Assembly: GCF_001722335.1 (NCBI RefSeq)
Contig: NZ_MIHA01000001.1
Span: forward strand, 186,001 to 250,000
Length of the DNA: 64,000 nt
Source of the DNA: Mycolicibacterium flavescens
Lineage (GTDB): Bacteria > Actinomycetota > Actinomycetes > Mycobacteriales > Mycobacteriaceae
Direction: 5' to 3'
Shown piece by piece: positions 42,612-52,489 of this stretch. Numbering within the stretch: the stretch's first letter is position 1; every line of letters starts with the position of its first letter. The notes beneath the pieces are model-generated. The model saw nothing but the letters and a program-made list of their open reading frames with translations. It was not told the origin of the DNA and did not search any database. A program made the translations under genes and the position numbers.

Positions 42612-43814
42612 ATGACCATCGAGGCGATCGGCACAGCGCGCCGGTGGTCGCTGCTGGGTATCGCGTTGGCGGCCACCACGAGCGCCAACGTGTTCATCAA
42701 CGGTGTGGCGTTCCTGATCCCCACCCTGCACACCGAACGCGGACTCGATCTGGCCACCGCGGGTCTGCTCTCCGCGATGCCGGGGTTCGGTCTGGTCCTG
42801 ACGTTGATCGCGTGGGGTTACGTGGTGGACCGGGTCGGCGAACGCTTCGTGCTGACGGTCGGTTCCGCGTTGATCGCCGCCGCGGCCTTCGCGGCCGCCT
42901 CGGCGGATTCGCTGTTCGCGGTGGGAACGTTGCTGTTGCTCGGGGGGATGGCCGCGGCGAGCAGCAACTCGGCCAGCGGCCGGCTGGTGGTCGGCTGGTT
43001 CCCGCCGCAGCAGCGCGGGCTGGTCATGGGTATCCGGCAGACGGCCACCCCGCTCGGGGTCGGCTTGGGGGCGCTGGTCATTCCGCGCCTGGCCGAAAGT
43101 CACGGTGTGTCGGTGGCGTTGCTGTTCCCGGCGGTGGTGTGCGCCGCGTCGGCGGTGGTGTGTCTGGTCGCCGTGATCGACCCGCCGCGTCCGCCGCGCT
43201 CGCAGGCCCCCGCCGAGCACCTGGCCAGTCCGTACCGCGGTTCGTTCCTGCTGTGGCGCATTCACGCCGTCTCGGTTCTGCTCGTGGTTCCCCAGGCGGT
43301 CGTGTGGACGTTCACGCTGGTGTGGCTGATATCCGAGCACGGATGGTCGGCGGGATCGGCCGGCGCCGTGGTCATGGCGGCCCAACTGCTCGGCGCGGGC
43401 GGCCGGGTCGCGGCCGGCTACTGGTCCGACCGACTGGGGCAGCGGCTTCGCCCGATCCGCTGGATCGCGATGGCGGCCGCGCTGTCGATGGGACTGCTGG
43501 CGCTGTCGGACTGGATGGGATCACCGGTCAGCGTCGCGCTGATGGTGATCGCGTCGGTGATCACGGTGTCGGACAACGGCTTGGCGTTCACCGCGATCGC
43601 CGAGATCGCCGGCCCGTTCTGGAGCGGTCGCGCGCTGGGCACCCAGAACACCAGCCAGCACCTGGCGTCGGCAGCGGCGGCCCCGCTGTTCGGGGCGCTG
43701 ATCGGGGTGGCCGGCTATCCCGCGGCGTTCGCGGCCAGTGCGGTGCTTCCGCTGCTGGCCGTTCCGCTGGTGCCGTCCAGCGACGGACCGTCGAAAACGA
43801 CGCCGGGGCGGTGA
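42612..43814 (+). CDS. Major facilitator superfamily transporter
   Basis: About 400 residues with 12 predicted membrane segments and the MFS loop motif GYVVDRVGERFVLTVG between segments 2 and 3. The ATG at 42612 (MTIEAIGTARRW) is preferred over one at 42585 because the extra nine residues do not look conserved. Cargo cannot be inferred. It lies between convergently transcribed leuB and the divergent FAH gene. Confidence 0.9.
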   Translation: MTIEAIGTARRWSLLGIALAATTSANVFINGVAFLIPTLHTERGLDLATAGLLSAMPGFGLVLTLIAWGYVVDRVGERFVLTVGSALIAAAAFAAASADSLFAVGTLLLLGGMAAASSNSASGRLVVGWFPPQQRGLVMGIRQTATPLGVGLGALVIPRLAESHGVSVALLFPAVVCAASAVVCLVAVIDPPRPPRSQAPAEHLASPYRGSFLLWRIHAVSVLLVVPQAVVWTFTLVWLISEHGWSAGSAGAVVMAAQLLGAGGRVAAGYWSDRLGQRLRPIRWIAMAAALSMGLLALSDWMGSPVSVALMVIASVITVSDNGLAFTAIAEIAGPFWSGRALGTQNTSQHLASAAAAPLFGALIGVAGYPAAFAASAVLPLLAVPLVPSSDGPSKTTPGR

Positions 43815-43847
43815 TTTCGGCCGGACCACTGGGATTCGGCGAACGAA

Positions 43848-44858
43848 CTAGAGGAAGCTCTCGATCCGCTCGCCGACCTGCGCGGTGGACAGCTTCTCGT
43901 CCCCGCGAGTGCTCAGGTGCCGCTCGACGGCCTTGTCCACGCGTGCGGCCGCGTCATGCTCACCGACGTGAGCCAGCAGCAACGCAACCGACATGATCGC
44001 CGCCGTCGGGTCCGCGAGGCCCTGCCCGGCGATGTCGGGCGCACTGCCGTGCACGGGTTCGAACATCGACGGGTTGGTTCCGGTGGCGTCGATGTTGCCG
44101 CTGGCCGCCAGCCCGATACCGCCGCAGACGGCGGCCGCCAGATCGGTGATGATGTCGCCGAACAGGTTGTCGGTGACGATCACATCGAATCGGGCCGGGT
44201 CGGTGACCATGTGGATGGTCGCGGCATCGATGTGCTGGTAGGCGACTTCGACGTCGGGGAACTGCGCGCCCACCTCGGCGACCACCCGCGACCACAGTCC
44301 GCCGGCGAAGGCCAGGACATTGGTCTTGTGCACCAGGGTCAGATGCTTGCGCCGGCCCTGCGCGCGGGCGAACGCATCGCGCACCACCCGTTCGACACCG
44401 AACGCGGTGTTGACGCTGACCTCGGTCGCCACCTCGTGCGGGGTTCCGGCGCGCAGCACTCCGCCGTTGCCGGTGTACGGTCCCTCGGTCCCTTCCCGCA
44501 CGACAACGAAATCGATGTCCGAGACGCCGGAAAGCGGGCTGCTGACACCCGGATACAACCGGCCGGGTCGCAGGTTGACGTGATGGTCCAGCGCGAACCG
44601 CAGTTTCAGCAGCAGCCCGCGCTCGAGCACCCCGCTGGGCACCGACGGATCACCGATCGCGCCGAGCAGGATCGCGTCGTAACCGCGCAACTCCTCGATG
44701 GTCGCGTCGGTGAGCAGTTCACCGGTCGCGTGGTAGCGCCGCGCACCCAGGTCGTAGTCGGTCCTCTCCACCCCGGGCAGCACGGCGTCGAGCACCTTGA
44801 CCGCCTCGCCGACGACCTCGGGGCCGATGCCGTCGCCGGCGATGATCGCCAGTTTCAC
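43848..44858 (-). CDS. leuB: 3-isopropylmalate dehydrogenase
   Basis: Oxidative decarboxylation of 3-isopropylmalate in leucine synthesis. 336 residues with N-terminal [16 protein letters not shown], substrate Arg cluster (LRPGRLYPG), [17 protein letters not shown] and the metal site in [15 protein letters not shown] start overlapping the serA stop (GTGA), so the two are coupled. Confidence 0.97.
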   Translation of the reverse strand: MKLAIIAGDGIGPEVVGEAVKVLDAVLPGVERTDYDLGARRYHATGELLTDATIEELRGYDAILLGAIGDPSVPSGVLERGLLLKLRFALDHHVNLRPGRLYPGVSSPLSGVSDIDFVVVREGTEGPYTGNGGVLRAGTPHEVATEVSVNTAFGVERVVRDAFARAQGRRKHLTLVHKTNVLAFAGGLWSRVVAEVGAQFPDVEVAYQHIDAATIHMVTDPARFDVIVTDNLFGDIITDLAAAVCGGIGLAASGNIDATGTNPSMFEPVHGSAPDIAGQGLADPTAAIMSVALLLAHVGEHDAAARVDKAVERHLSTRGDEKLSTAQVGERIESFL

Positions 44859-46441
44859 GACAGGTCCACCACTTCGAGCATTTTGGCGCCGACCTCTTCG
44901 GAGATCGCGGTGCGCACCTCCGGCGGCACCGCACGGTCGATGCGCAGCAGGATCGTCGCGCCGGGACCTTCGGCGTCCTCGCTGAGCTGCGCGGCGTGGA
45001 TGTTGATGTCGGCCGAGCCGAGGATGGTGCCGATCTTGCCGAGCGTTCCCGGCTGGTCGACGTAGTTGACGATCAGGTAGATGCCTTCGGCCCGCAGATC
45101 GAAGTTGCGGCCGTTGATCTGAACGATCTTCTCCACCAGCTGCGGCCCGGTCAGCGTGCCCGCGACGTTGGCGGTCGTGCCGTCGCCGTAGACCGCGCGC
45201 ACGTCGACCACGCTGCGGTGGTTGGGGCTCTCGCTGGCGGTGCTGATTTCGGCCTCCACCCCGCGCTCGGCGGCCAGAGACGGGGCGTTGACGAACGTCA
45301 CCGGATCCTCGATGACCGCCGAGAACAGCCCGCGCAACGCCGAAAGCCGCAGCACGTCAACCTCTTCGGCGGCGAGCTCACCGCGCACCTGCACCGACAG
45401 CGACACCGGCAGCTCCCTGCACAGCACCCCGACCAGCAGGCCCAGTTTGCGGACCAGGTCCAGCCACGGCGCCACCATCTCGCCGACGACGCCGCCGCCG
45501 ACGTTGACGGCGTCCGGCACGAACTCGCCGGCCAGCGCGAGCTTCACACTGGCCGCGACATCGGTGCCCGCCCGGTCCTGGGCCTCCGCGGTCGACGCCC
45601 CGAGGTGCGGCGTCACGACCACCTGGGGCAGATCGAACAGCGGGCTCTCGGTGGTGGGCTCCGTGGCGAACACGTCGAGCCCGGCGCCGCGCACATGCCC
45701 CGAGCGCACGGCCTCGGCGAGCGCGTCCTCGTCGATCAGCCCGCCGCGCGCGGCGTTGACGATGATCACGCCGGGCTTGGTCTTGGCCAGCGCCTCCTTG
45801 CCGATCAGCCCCGCCGTCTCGGGCGTCTTCGGCAGGTGCACGGAGATGAAGTCCGCGCGGGCGAGCAGTTCGTCCAGGGTCAGCAGTTCGATGCCCAGCT
45901 GCGCGGCGCGGGCGGCGGACACATAGGGGTCGTAGGCGACGATGTGCGTGCCGAACGCGGCCAGTCGCTGCGCCACCAGCTGTCCGATGCGCCCCAGTCC
46001 GACCACACCGACGGTCTTGCCGAAGATCTCGGTGCCCGAGAACGACGAACGCTTCCAGGTGCGTGCGCGTAGCGAGGCGTCGGCGGCCGGGATCTCGCGG
46101 GCCGCCGCCAACATCAGCGCCAGCGCATGCTCGGCGGCGCTGTGGATGTTGGAGGTCGGCGCGTTGACCACCAGCACACCGCGGGCGGTGGCGGCCTCGA
46201 CGTCGACGTTGTCCAGACCCACGCCCGCACGCGCGACGATCTTCAGTTTCGGGGCCGCCGACAGCACCTCGGCGTCGACGGTGGTCGCCGAGCGCACCAG
46301 CAGCGCATCGGCTTCCGACACCGCGGCCAGCAGCTTCTCGCGGTCGGGTCCGTCGACCCAGCGGACTTCCACTTGGTCGCCGAGCGCGGCGACCGTCGAT
46401 TCGGCCAGTTTGTCGGCGATCAATACAACGGGCAGACTCAC
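44855..46441 (-). CDS. serA: D-3-phosphoglycerate dehydrogenase (long form)
   Basis: First step of serine synthesis. The 528 residues show the long type I architecture. Domains in order: catalytic/Rossmann ([34 protein letters not shown], catalytic His in [14 protein letters not shown]), an allosteric substrate-binding domain from about 320, and a C-terminal ACT domain ([22 protein letters not shown]) for serine feedback. Confidence 0.97.
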   Translation of the reverse strand: MSLPVVLIADKLAESTVAALGDQVEVRWVDGPDREKLLAAVSEADALLVRSATTVDAEVLSAAPKLKIVARAGVGLDNVDVEAATARGVLVVNAPTSNIHSAAEHALALMLAAAREIPAADASLRARTWKRSSFSGTEIFGKTVGVVGLGRIGQLVAQRLAAFGTHIVAYDPYVSAARAAQLGIELLTLDELLARADFISVHLPKTPETAGLIGKEALAKTKPGVIIVNAARGGLIDEDALAEAVRSGHVRGAGLDVFATEPTTESPLFDLPQVVVTPHLGASTAEAQDRAGTDVAASVKLALAGEFVPDAVNVGGGVVGEMVAPWLDLVRKLGLLVGVLCRELPVSLSVQVRGELAAEEVDVLRLSALRGLFSAVIEDPVTFVNAPSLAAERGVEAEISTASESPNHRSVVDVRAVYGDGTTANVAGTLTGPQLVEKIVQINGRNFDLRAEGIYLIVNYVDQPGTLGKIGTILGSADINIHAAQLSEDAEGPGATILLRIDRAVPPEVRTAISEEVGAKMLEVVDLS

Positions 46442-46495
46442 GCGGTCAGCCTAATGGGCTTGAATGGTCCGGTGGCCAGTGGGAGAACCGCGAGC

Positions 46496-47926
46496 GTGGA
46501 TGTCACCGTCGTCGGCAGCGGACCCAACGGGCTGGCCGCCGCCGTCGTGTGCGCCCGCGCCGGGCTGTCGGTGCAGGTGCTCGAGGCTCAGCCGACGTTC
46601 GGCGGTGGTGCCCGCACGCTGCCCGACCCCGAGTTCGACGGCGTCCGCCACGACATCTGCTCAGCCGTGCATCCGCTGGCGCTGGCCTCCCCCTTCCTGG
46701 CGGAGTTCGATCTGCCGGCGCGCGGTGTGCGCCTCGAGGTGCCCGAGGCGTCCTACGCCAACCCGCTGCCGGGGGCGCGTGCGGCGATCGGGTACCACGA
46801 TCTGGACCGCACCGCCGCAGAACTCGACGACGGCGGCTCCTGGCGCCGCCTGCTCGGTCCGCTGGTCAAACGTGACGCGGCCGTCGTCGACCTGCTGCTC
46901 GGCGACAAGCGTTCGATTCCGACCGACGTGCTGGCCGCCGTGCAGGTGGGGCTGCGGGTACTCGAACAGGGCACCCCGGCATGGCGGGCGCTGTCCGGCG
47001 ACGACGCCCGCGCGTTGTTCACCGGCGTTGCCGCCCACGCTATTTCGACGATGCCGTCACTGGTGTCCGCGGGCGCCGGTCTGATGCTGGCGACGCTGGC
47101 GCACACGGTCGGCTGGCCGATCCCGGTCGGCGGCAGCCAGGCCATCGCCGACGCGCTGGCCGCCGACCTCGTCGCCCACGGCGGCGTCATTGTCACCGGC
47201 CAGCAGGTGACCCGGCCGCCCGCCGGGGTCGTGCTCTACGACACCGCTCCCACCGCCCTTCTGGACATCTACGGTGACGCCACGCCGACGCTTTACGCAA
47301 AAGCGTTGCGCCGCTACAAGTTCGGCGCAGGTGTGGCGAAGGTCGACTTCGTGCTCAACGGCGAGATCCCCTGGGCCGACGAGCGTCTGGCGAACGTCCC
47401 GACCCTGCACATGGGCGGCACCCGCGAGCAGATGGCCGAGGCCGAACGCGAGGTCGCGGCGGGCCGCCACGCCGAATGGCCGATGGTGCTGGCCGCGCTT
47501 CCCCACCTTGCCGACCCGGGCCGCGTCGACGCCGCCGGCCGCCGCCCGCTGTGGACGTACGCGCACGTGCCGTCGGGTTCGACCGTCGACCAGACCGACC
47601 GGGTGATCCGCATCTTCGAACGCTTCGCCCCGGGTTTCCGCGACGTCGTGGTCGCGGCGCGGTCGGTGCCGGCGGCGCGACTGTCCGAGCACAACGCGAA
47701 CCTGGTGGGCGGTGACATCGGCGTCGGCGGCACCACGCTGGTGCACGCCCTGGCCGGTCCGACCCCCCGGATCAACCCGTGGAGCACCCCGATCCCGCAC
47801 GCCTATCTGTGTTCGTCGGCCACGCCACCGGGCAGCGGCGTGCACGGTATGGCGGGTTACTTCGCGGCGCGCACCGTGCTGCGCCGCGAGTTCGGCATCT
47901 CGGAGATGCCCTCGCTGGCCCCCTAG
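46496..47926 (+). CDS. FAD-dependent oxidoreductase of the phytoene dehydrogenase-like family
   Basis: About 476 residues. N-terminal FAD motif VTVVGSGPNGLAAAVVCARAGLSV, then GGGARTLPDPEFDGVRHDICSAVHPLALASP, and a C-terminal FAD contact GVHGMAGYFAARTVL. It resembles Rv2997, which exists in species without carotenoids, so despite its position before the crt genes it may serve another pathway. GTG starts at 46472 or ATG at 46454 are alternatives. Divergent from serA. Confidence 0.87.
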   Translation: MDVTVVGSGPNGLAAAVVCARAGLSVQVLEAQPTFGGGARTLPDPEFDGVRHDICSAVHPLALASPFLAEFDLPARGVRLEVPEASYANPLPGARAAIGYHDLDRTAAELDDGGSWRRLLGPLVKRDAAVVDLLLGDKRSIPTDVLAAVQVGLRVLEQGTPAWRALSGDDARALFTGVAAHAISTMPSLVSAGAGLMLATLAHTVGWPIPVGGSQAIADALAADLVAHGGVIVTGQQVTRPPAGVVLYDTAPTALLDIYGDATPTLYAKALRRYKFGAGVAKVDFVLNGEIPWADERLANVPTLHMGGTREQMAEAEREVAAGRHAEWPMVLAALPHLADPGRVDAAGRRPLWTYAHVPSGSTVDQTDRVIRIFERFAPGFRDVVVAARSVPAARLSEHNANLVGGDIGVGGTTLVHALAGPTPRINPWSTPIPHAYLCSSATPPGSGVHGMAGYFAARTVLRREFGISEMPSLAP

Positions 47927-47979
47927 TGTCGTGAGTCGCTAAATCGGGTGCAGTACATCGTCATGGGTCATTTGGGCCG

Positions 47980-48036
47980 CGAGATCTGCACGAGGGTCGT
48001 TACCAGCGCGGTTTCACAGCCCTCGTGCAGATCTCG
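47980..48036. repeat. Long perfect inverted repeat upstream of crtE
   Basis: 17-bp perfect arms CGAGATCTGCACGAGGG (47980-47996) and CCCTCGTGCAGATCTCG (48020-48036) around a 23-base loop. It lies after the Rv2997-like gene and well before the crtE promoter, so it probably terminates the former or is a mobile palindromic repeat. The remaining bases of the 304-base gap hold the crt promoter region. Confidence 0.85.
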
Positions 48037-48130
48037 AAGAACGTCGACACCATGTGGCCGGTCCGAATCCCGCACACTGCTGTGTCTGAACCTTCGACTC
48101 AGGACACCAGTTCCGGCCGCCCCCGAAAAA

Positions 48131-48152
48131 TCGATGCATATTCGATGCATAT
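48131..48152 (+). promoter_or_regulatory. Tandem 11-bp direct repeat, candidate LitR/CarH-type operator of the crt operon
   Basis: TCGATGCATAT is repeated twice without a gap (48131-48141, 48142-48152), ending 78 bases before the crtE start. One repeat per 11 bases puts both on the same helix face. A similar pair with the same phasing lies between the MerR/B12-type regulator gene and its divergent neighbour (57820-57841). Confidence 0.65.
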
Positions 48153-48230
48153 CTGGGCTCGATCTGGGTATTCCGGTTCGAGCGCAACCAGACGGGGTAC
48201 TTGCCCCGCATCGAGTGAAGGGGTCGCTGC

Positions 48231-49370
48231 TTGAGCGGGCTGAATGGAAACACCAGCGCCCCGGTGCTGGCGATAGCGCACCGATCCGCTCCGGGACGGG
48301 AACTGCTGGCCTCGGCTTTCCCGGCGTGGCGTAGCACGCTGCGCCGGACCGTGCTCGGCGCGGTCACCGAGTTTGTCCAGACGCGATGCGCCCAGGATCT
48401 GTCCACCGCAGGTGTCGACGCCGCCACCGATGTGCTGACCTCGTTCGTCGACGGCGGCAAGTGTGTGCGCTCGACGTTCGCGTACCTGGGCTGGCTGTGC
48501 GGAGCCGACGACGACCTCCGCGCGCTGCGGGCCGCGGCGAGCTTCGAACTGTTGCACGCCTTCGCGCTGCTGCAGGACGACGTGATGGACGGGGCGACGC
48601 TGCGGCGCGGCCGCCCCGCCGCGCATGTGAGGTTCGCCGGTTGGCACCGCGAGCGGGCATTGTCGGGCTCACCGGAGCGCTTCGGTGAGGCCGCCGCGGT
48701 CCTGCTCGGAGACCTGTGCCTGGTGTGGGCCGAGCAGATGCTGCGCGAAAGCGGCGTTGCGCCGCAGGCCCTGGCGCGGGTCTGGCCGCGCTACGACGCG
48801 ATGCGCACCGAACTCGCCGTCGGGCAGTTCGCCGACCTGGTCAACGACGCCGCCGGGTTTCCCGATCTCGAGCAGGTACTCGACGTGCTGCGCCGCAAGT
48901 CGGGCAACTACACCGTGCGCAGACCGCTGGAGATCGGTGCGGCCATGGCCGGATGCCCCGCTCCCGTGCTCGAATTGCTCGGCGGGTACGGCGAAGCGGT
49001 CGGTGAGGCGTTTCAGCTGCGCGACGATGTGCTCGGCATCTTCGGCTCCCCCGACGTCACCGGTAAACCGGCAGGCAGCGACTTGTCCGAGCACAAGGCG
49101 ACCAGCGTGGTGGTGGCCGCCTACCGCCTCGCCGACACCCCGACGCGCCGCCAGCTCACCCAGCTGATGAGCACCAACGACCTCGACGACGCCGACATCC
49201 GGCAGTGGCGCTCCCTGATCGTCACCACCGGCGCGGTGGATTGGGTTGAGCAGCTGATCGATTCGCGGCTGGCCCGCGCACTCGACCTGATCGGCGGCGG
49301 CGAAGTCGACAGCACGCTGCGTTCGGCGCTGGCCGACATGGCCGCGGCCTGCACCGAGCGGGCCGCCTGA
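48231..49370 (+). CDS. crtE: Geranylgeranyl diphosphate synthase (CrtE)
   Basis: Trans-prenyltransferase of 379 residues that supplies GGPP for carotenoids. The first Asp-rich motif is LLQDDVMDGATLRRGRPAAH near residue 117; the second is FQLRDDVLGIFG near 265, with Gly in place of the last Asp, as often seen in actinobacterial enzymes. A TTG start at 48231 follows GAAGGGG. First gene of the crt operon; its TGA shares bases with the crtI ATG. Confidence 0.92.
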   Translation: MSGLNGNTSAPVLAIAHRSAPGRELLASAFPAWRSTLRRTVLGAVTEFVQTRCAQDLSTAGVDAATDVLTSFVDGGKCVRSTFAYLGWLCGADDDLRALRAAASFELLHAFALLQDDVMDGATLRRGRPAAHVRFAGWHRERALSGSPERFGEAAAVLLGDLCLVWAEQMLRESGVAPQALARVWPRYDAMRTELAVGQFADLVNDAAGFPDLEQVLDVLRRKSGNYTVRRPLEIGAAMAGCPAPVLELLGGYGEAVGEAFQLRDDVLGIFGSPDVTGKPAGSDLSEHKATSVVVAAYRLADTPTRRQLTQLMSTNDLDDADIRQWRSLIVTTGAVDWVEQLIDSRLARALDLIGGGEVDSTLRSALADMAAACTERAA

Positions 49371-50878
49371 TGCGCACGGTCGAGGGTCGCACCGAACGCG
49401 TGGTCGTCGTCGGCGCCGGGCTGTCGGGCCTGTCCGCGGCGCTGCACCTGGCCGGGCGCGGGCGCACGGTCACCGTCGTCGAACGGGGCGCCCATCCCGG
49501 CGGACGCGTGGGCCGCGCCGACATCGGCGGATACCGGCTCGACACCGGCCCCACCGTGCTGACGATGCCCGACATCATCGACGACGCGTTCGCCGCCGTC
49601 GGCGAAACGCTGGCCGACCGACTGGACCTGATCCGGGTCGACCCCGCCTACCGCGCGTCGTTCGCCGACGGCAGCGCACTGCACGTGCACAGCGACGGCG
49701 ACGCGATGGCCGCCGAGATCGAACGGTTCGCCGGTGCCGCCCAGGCCGACGGCTACCGGAAGATGCGCGCCTGGCTGACCAAGCTGTACGAAGTCGAGTT
49801 CGACGGTTTCATCGCGGCCAACTTCGACTCGCCGCTGTCGCTGGTGACCCCGCAGTTGGCGCGGCTGGCCGCGATCGGCGGATTCCGCCGCTGGAACAAG
49901 ATGGTGCACCGCTACATCACCGACGAGCGCCTTGCGCGGGTGTTCACGTTCCAGGCGCTCTACGCCGGTGTCCCACCGCACCGCGCGCTCGCGGTGTACG
50001 CCGTCATCGCCTACATGGACACCATCGCGGGGGTGTACTTCCCGCGCGGCGGGATGCGCGCACTGCCCGATGCACTGGCGGCCGCGGCGTCCGATGCCGG
50101 CGTCGAATTCCGTTACAGCTCACCGGTATCGGACCTGGAACGCAGCGGCGACCGGGTGGTCGCGGTGCGCACCGAGAGCGGCGACCGGATCCCGGCCGAC
50201 ACCGTGGTGCTGACCACTGAACTGCCGGACACCTACCGGTTGCTGGGCCGCACACCGCGGCGCGTGCTGCGGCTGCGGCCGGCACCGTCGGCGGTGGTCG
50301 CCCACGTCGGGTGCCGCGCCCCGGCGGTGGAGACCGACCACCACACCATCATCTTCGGCGACCAGTGGGAGCAGACCTTCACCGACATCATCGACGACGG
50401 CCGCGTGATGGCCGACCCGTCGCTGCTGGTGACCCGGCCGACCGCCGGTGACCCGTCGCTGGCGCCGCCGGGGCGCGACCTGCTCTACGTGCTGGCGCCG
50501 GCCCCCAACCTCGATGTCGGACAGATCGACTGGGCATCGACCCGCGACGGGTACGTCGCCCAGATGATGGACATCGTCTCCGACCGCCTGCCCCAGCTCG
50601 GCGATGACGCCGAGGTGCTGCACGTCGTGGACCCCGCGGACTGGGCGCGCCAGGGCATGGCCGCCGGCACGCCGTTCGCGCTGGCGCACACCTTCAGTCA
50701 GACCGGCCCCTTCCGTCCGGCCAACACCGTGCGCGGCATCGCCAATGTCGTGCTGGCGGGTTCGTCGACCGTTCCCGGTGTCGGTGTGCCCACCGCCCTG
50801 CTCTCCGGGCGGCTGGCTGCCGACCGAATCACCGGCCTGCCATCCCGGCGGGCCCGTACCCAGGTGGTGTCCTCATGA
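49370..50878 (+). CDS. crtI: Phytoene desaturase (CrtI)
   Basis: FAD enzyme converting phytoene to lycopene by successive desaturation. 502 residues. N-terminal VVVVGAGLSGLSAALHLAGRG, then GGRVGRADIGGYRLDTGPTV. The C-terminal bacterial-type phytoene dehydrogenase signature is NVVLAGSSTVPGVGVPTALL. Overlaps crtE and crtB at its ends, so translation is coupled through the cluster. Confidence 0.95.
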   Translation: MRTVEGRTERVVVVGAGLSGLSAALHLAGRGRTVTVVERGAHPGGRVGRADIGGYRLDTGPTVLTMPDIIDDAFAAVGETLADRLDLIRVDPAYRASFADGSALHVHSDGDAMAAEIERFAGAAQADGYRKMRAWLTKLYEVEFDGFIAANFDSPLSLVTPQLARLAAIGGFRRWNKMVHRYITDERLARVFTFQALYAGVPPHRALAVYAVIAYMDTIAGVYFPRGGMRALPDALAAAASDAGVEFRYSSPVSDLERSGDRVVAVRTESGDRIPADTVVLTTELPDTYRLLGRTPRRVLRLRPAPSAVVAHVGCRAPAVETDHHTIIFGDQWEQTFTDIIDDGRVMADPSLLVTRPTAGDPSLAPPGRDLLYVLAPAPNLDVGQIDWASTRDGYVAQMMDIVSDRLPQLGDDAEVLHVVDPADWARQGMAAGTPFALAHTFSQTGPFRPANTVRGIANVVLAGSSTVPGVGVPTALLSGRLAADRITGLPSRRARTQVVSS

Positions 50879-51822
50879 TCGGATCCGAACTCGACGCGGC
50901 AGGCGTACACGACCCGGCGCTGCGCGACGCCTACCGGCGGTGCCGCACGATCAACGCCGAACACGGCCGGACCTTCTTCCTGGCCACCAGACTGCTTGCG
51001 CCCGAACAACGTCCGGCCGTGCACGCGCTCTACGGGTTCGCCCGGCGCGCCGACGACATCCTCGACGACTTCGACCCGGTCATCAGCATGGCCGAACGCG
51101 GCGAGCAGTTGCAGCGGCTGGCCACCCAGCTGTTCAACCGCCTGGCCCAGGGCAGCTGCGACGACGGCGACCCCGCGTTGGCCGCGGTTGTGCACTGCGC
51201 ACGCCGCTACGACATCCCCTGGGAACTGTTCGACGACTTCCTCGGCTCCATGCGGATGGACCTCAACGTCACCGACTACCCGGACCGCGCCGCACTCGAC
51301 CGCTACATGTACGGCTCGGCCGAGGTGATCGGGTTGCAGCTGCTGCCGGTGCTGGGCACCGTCGGACCGCGCGAGGAAGCCGCACCTTATGCCGCCGCGC
51401 TCGGAAAAGCGTTCCAACTGACCAACTTCCTGCGCGACATCGACGAGGACCTCGAACGCGGCCGCGTGTACCTGCCCGCCGACGAACTCGCCGTGCACGG
51501 TGTGGACCGCGACGTGCTGACCTGGTGCCACGAGAACCGCCGCACCGACGCCAAGGTCCGGCGCGCGCTGGTCGAGCAGCACGCGATCACCCGGCGCGTG
51601 TACGACTATGCTCAGCAAGGTATTTCGAAACTCAGCCCGCGGTCGCGTCCGTGCGTGTCGGTGGCCCTGACCCTGTACTCGGAGATCCTCGACCGCATCG
51701 AGGAGATCGACTTCGCCGTGTTCACGCAGCGCGCGACGGTCGGGACCGGGCGGCGGATCCGCGTCGGCGGCGCCGGCCTGCTCAAGGCTTGGGGCGCCCG
51801 TCTTCGGGACCACGGGGCGTGA
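50875..51822 (+). CDS. crtB: Phytoene synthase (CrtB)
   Basis: Condenses two GGPP to phytoene. 315 residues with the two Asp-rich motifs ARRADDILDDFD (near residue 60) and TNFLRDIDEDLERGRVYLP (near 185), plus YGSAEVIGL. ATGA overlap with crtI. No extra domains. Confidence 0.96.
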   Translation: MIGSELDAAGVHDPALRDAYRRCRTINAEHGRTFFLATRLLAPEQRPAVHALYGFARRADDILDDFDPVISMAERGEQLQRLATQLFNRLAQGSCDDGDPALAAVVHCARRYDIPWELFDDFLGSMRMDLNVTDYPDRAALDRYMYGSAEVIGLQLLPVLGTVGPREEAAPYAAALGKAFQLTNFLRDIDEDLERGRVYLPADELAVHGVDRDVLTWCHENRRTDAKVRRALVEQHAITRRVYDYAQQGISKLSPRSRPCVSVALTLYSEILDRIEEIDFAVFTQRATVGTGRRIRVGGAGLLKAWGARLRDHGA

Positions 51823-51824
51823 CG

Positions 51825-52169
51825 ATGGACCAGTGGCAGTACCTGATCGTGCTGGCGGCCTGCCTCGCGCTCACTGCGCCTCTGGAACTGCTCGGCCCCG
51901 GGGTGTACCGGCAGGCCGGGCGCGCCGCCCGCGCGATACTGCCGGTGGCCGCCGTGTTCGTGCTGTGGGACGCGATCGCGATCGTCGCCGACGTGTGGAC
52001 CTACAACCCGCGCTACGTCACCGGCATCGACATCCTTGGCATGATGCCGCTCGAGGAACTGCTGTTCTTCATCGTCATCCCCCTCTGCGCACTGCTGACC
52101 TACAACGCGGTCACCACCATCCTCGGCCGGACGAAACGCACCCGGACACGTTCGGAGCAGACCACGTGA
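51825..52169 (+). CDS. crtYc: Lycopene beta-cyclase subunit CrtYc
   Basis: 114-residue membrane protein, half of the heterodimeric actinobacterial lycopene cyclase. Three membrane helices and the conserved acidic motif MMPLEELLFFIVIP. The ATG at 51825 (MDQWQYLIVLAACL) lies two bases after the crtB stop. Works with CrtYd encoded next. Confidence 0.93.
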   Translation: MDQWQYLIVLAACLALTAPLELLGPGVYRQAGRAARAILPVAAVFVLWDAIAIVADVWTYNPRYVTGIDILGMMPLEELLFFIVIPLCALLTYNAVTTILGRTKRTRTRSEQTT

Positions 52170-52489
52170 GCGGCCTGGGGTACACCCTGCCCGCCGTGCT
52201 GGCGGCGATCGCGGTAATCACCTGGGAGCTCGTCGTTTTGCGCACGGGCCTGTTCCGCAAGACCGCCTACTGGCTGTCGATCGCTATCGTGCTGGGCTTT
52301 CAGATCCCGGTCGACGGGTGGTTGACGAAGCTCAGCGCGCCGATCGTGATCTACGACGAGCAGCACACCACCGGGTTACGGTTCCCGTTCGACATCCCCG
52401 TCGAGGACTTCCTCTTCGGCTGGGCGTTGGTCACCGCGGTGCTGCTGCTGTGGGAACGTCAGCGGCAGGTGAGAAAGGAACAAGCGTGA
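52166..52489 (+). CDS. crtYd: Lycopene beta-cyclase subunit CrtYd
   Basis: 107-residue membrane protein, the second half of the lycopene cyclase. Three helices and the matching acidic motif DIPVEDFLFGWAL. The GTG at 52166 overlaps the crtYc stop. Cyclisation of both ends of lycopene would give beta-carotene. Confidence 0.92.
   Translation: MSGLGYTLPAVLAAIAVITWELVVLRTGLFRKTAYWLSIAIVLGFQIPVDGWLTKLSAPIVIYDEQHTTGLRFPFDIPVEDFLFGWALVTAVLLLWERQRQVRKEQA

Noticed and set aside
46127..46495. Longer N terminus for the Rv2997-like protein
   Set aside because: The upstream part is antisense to serA and lacks conservation; the FAD motif begins directly after the GTG at 46496.
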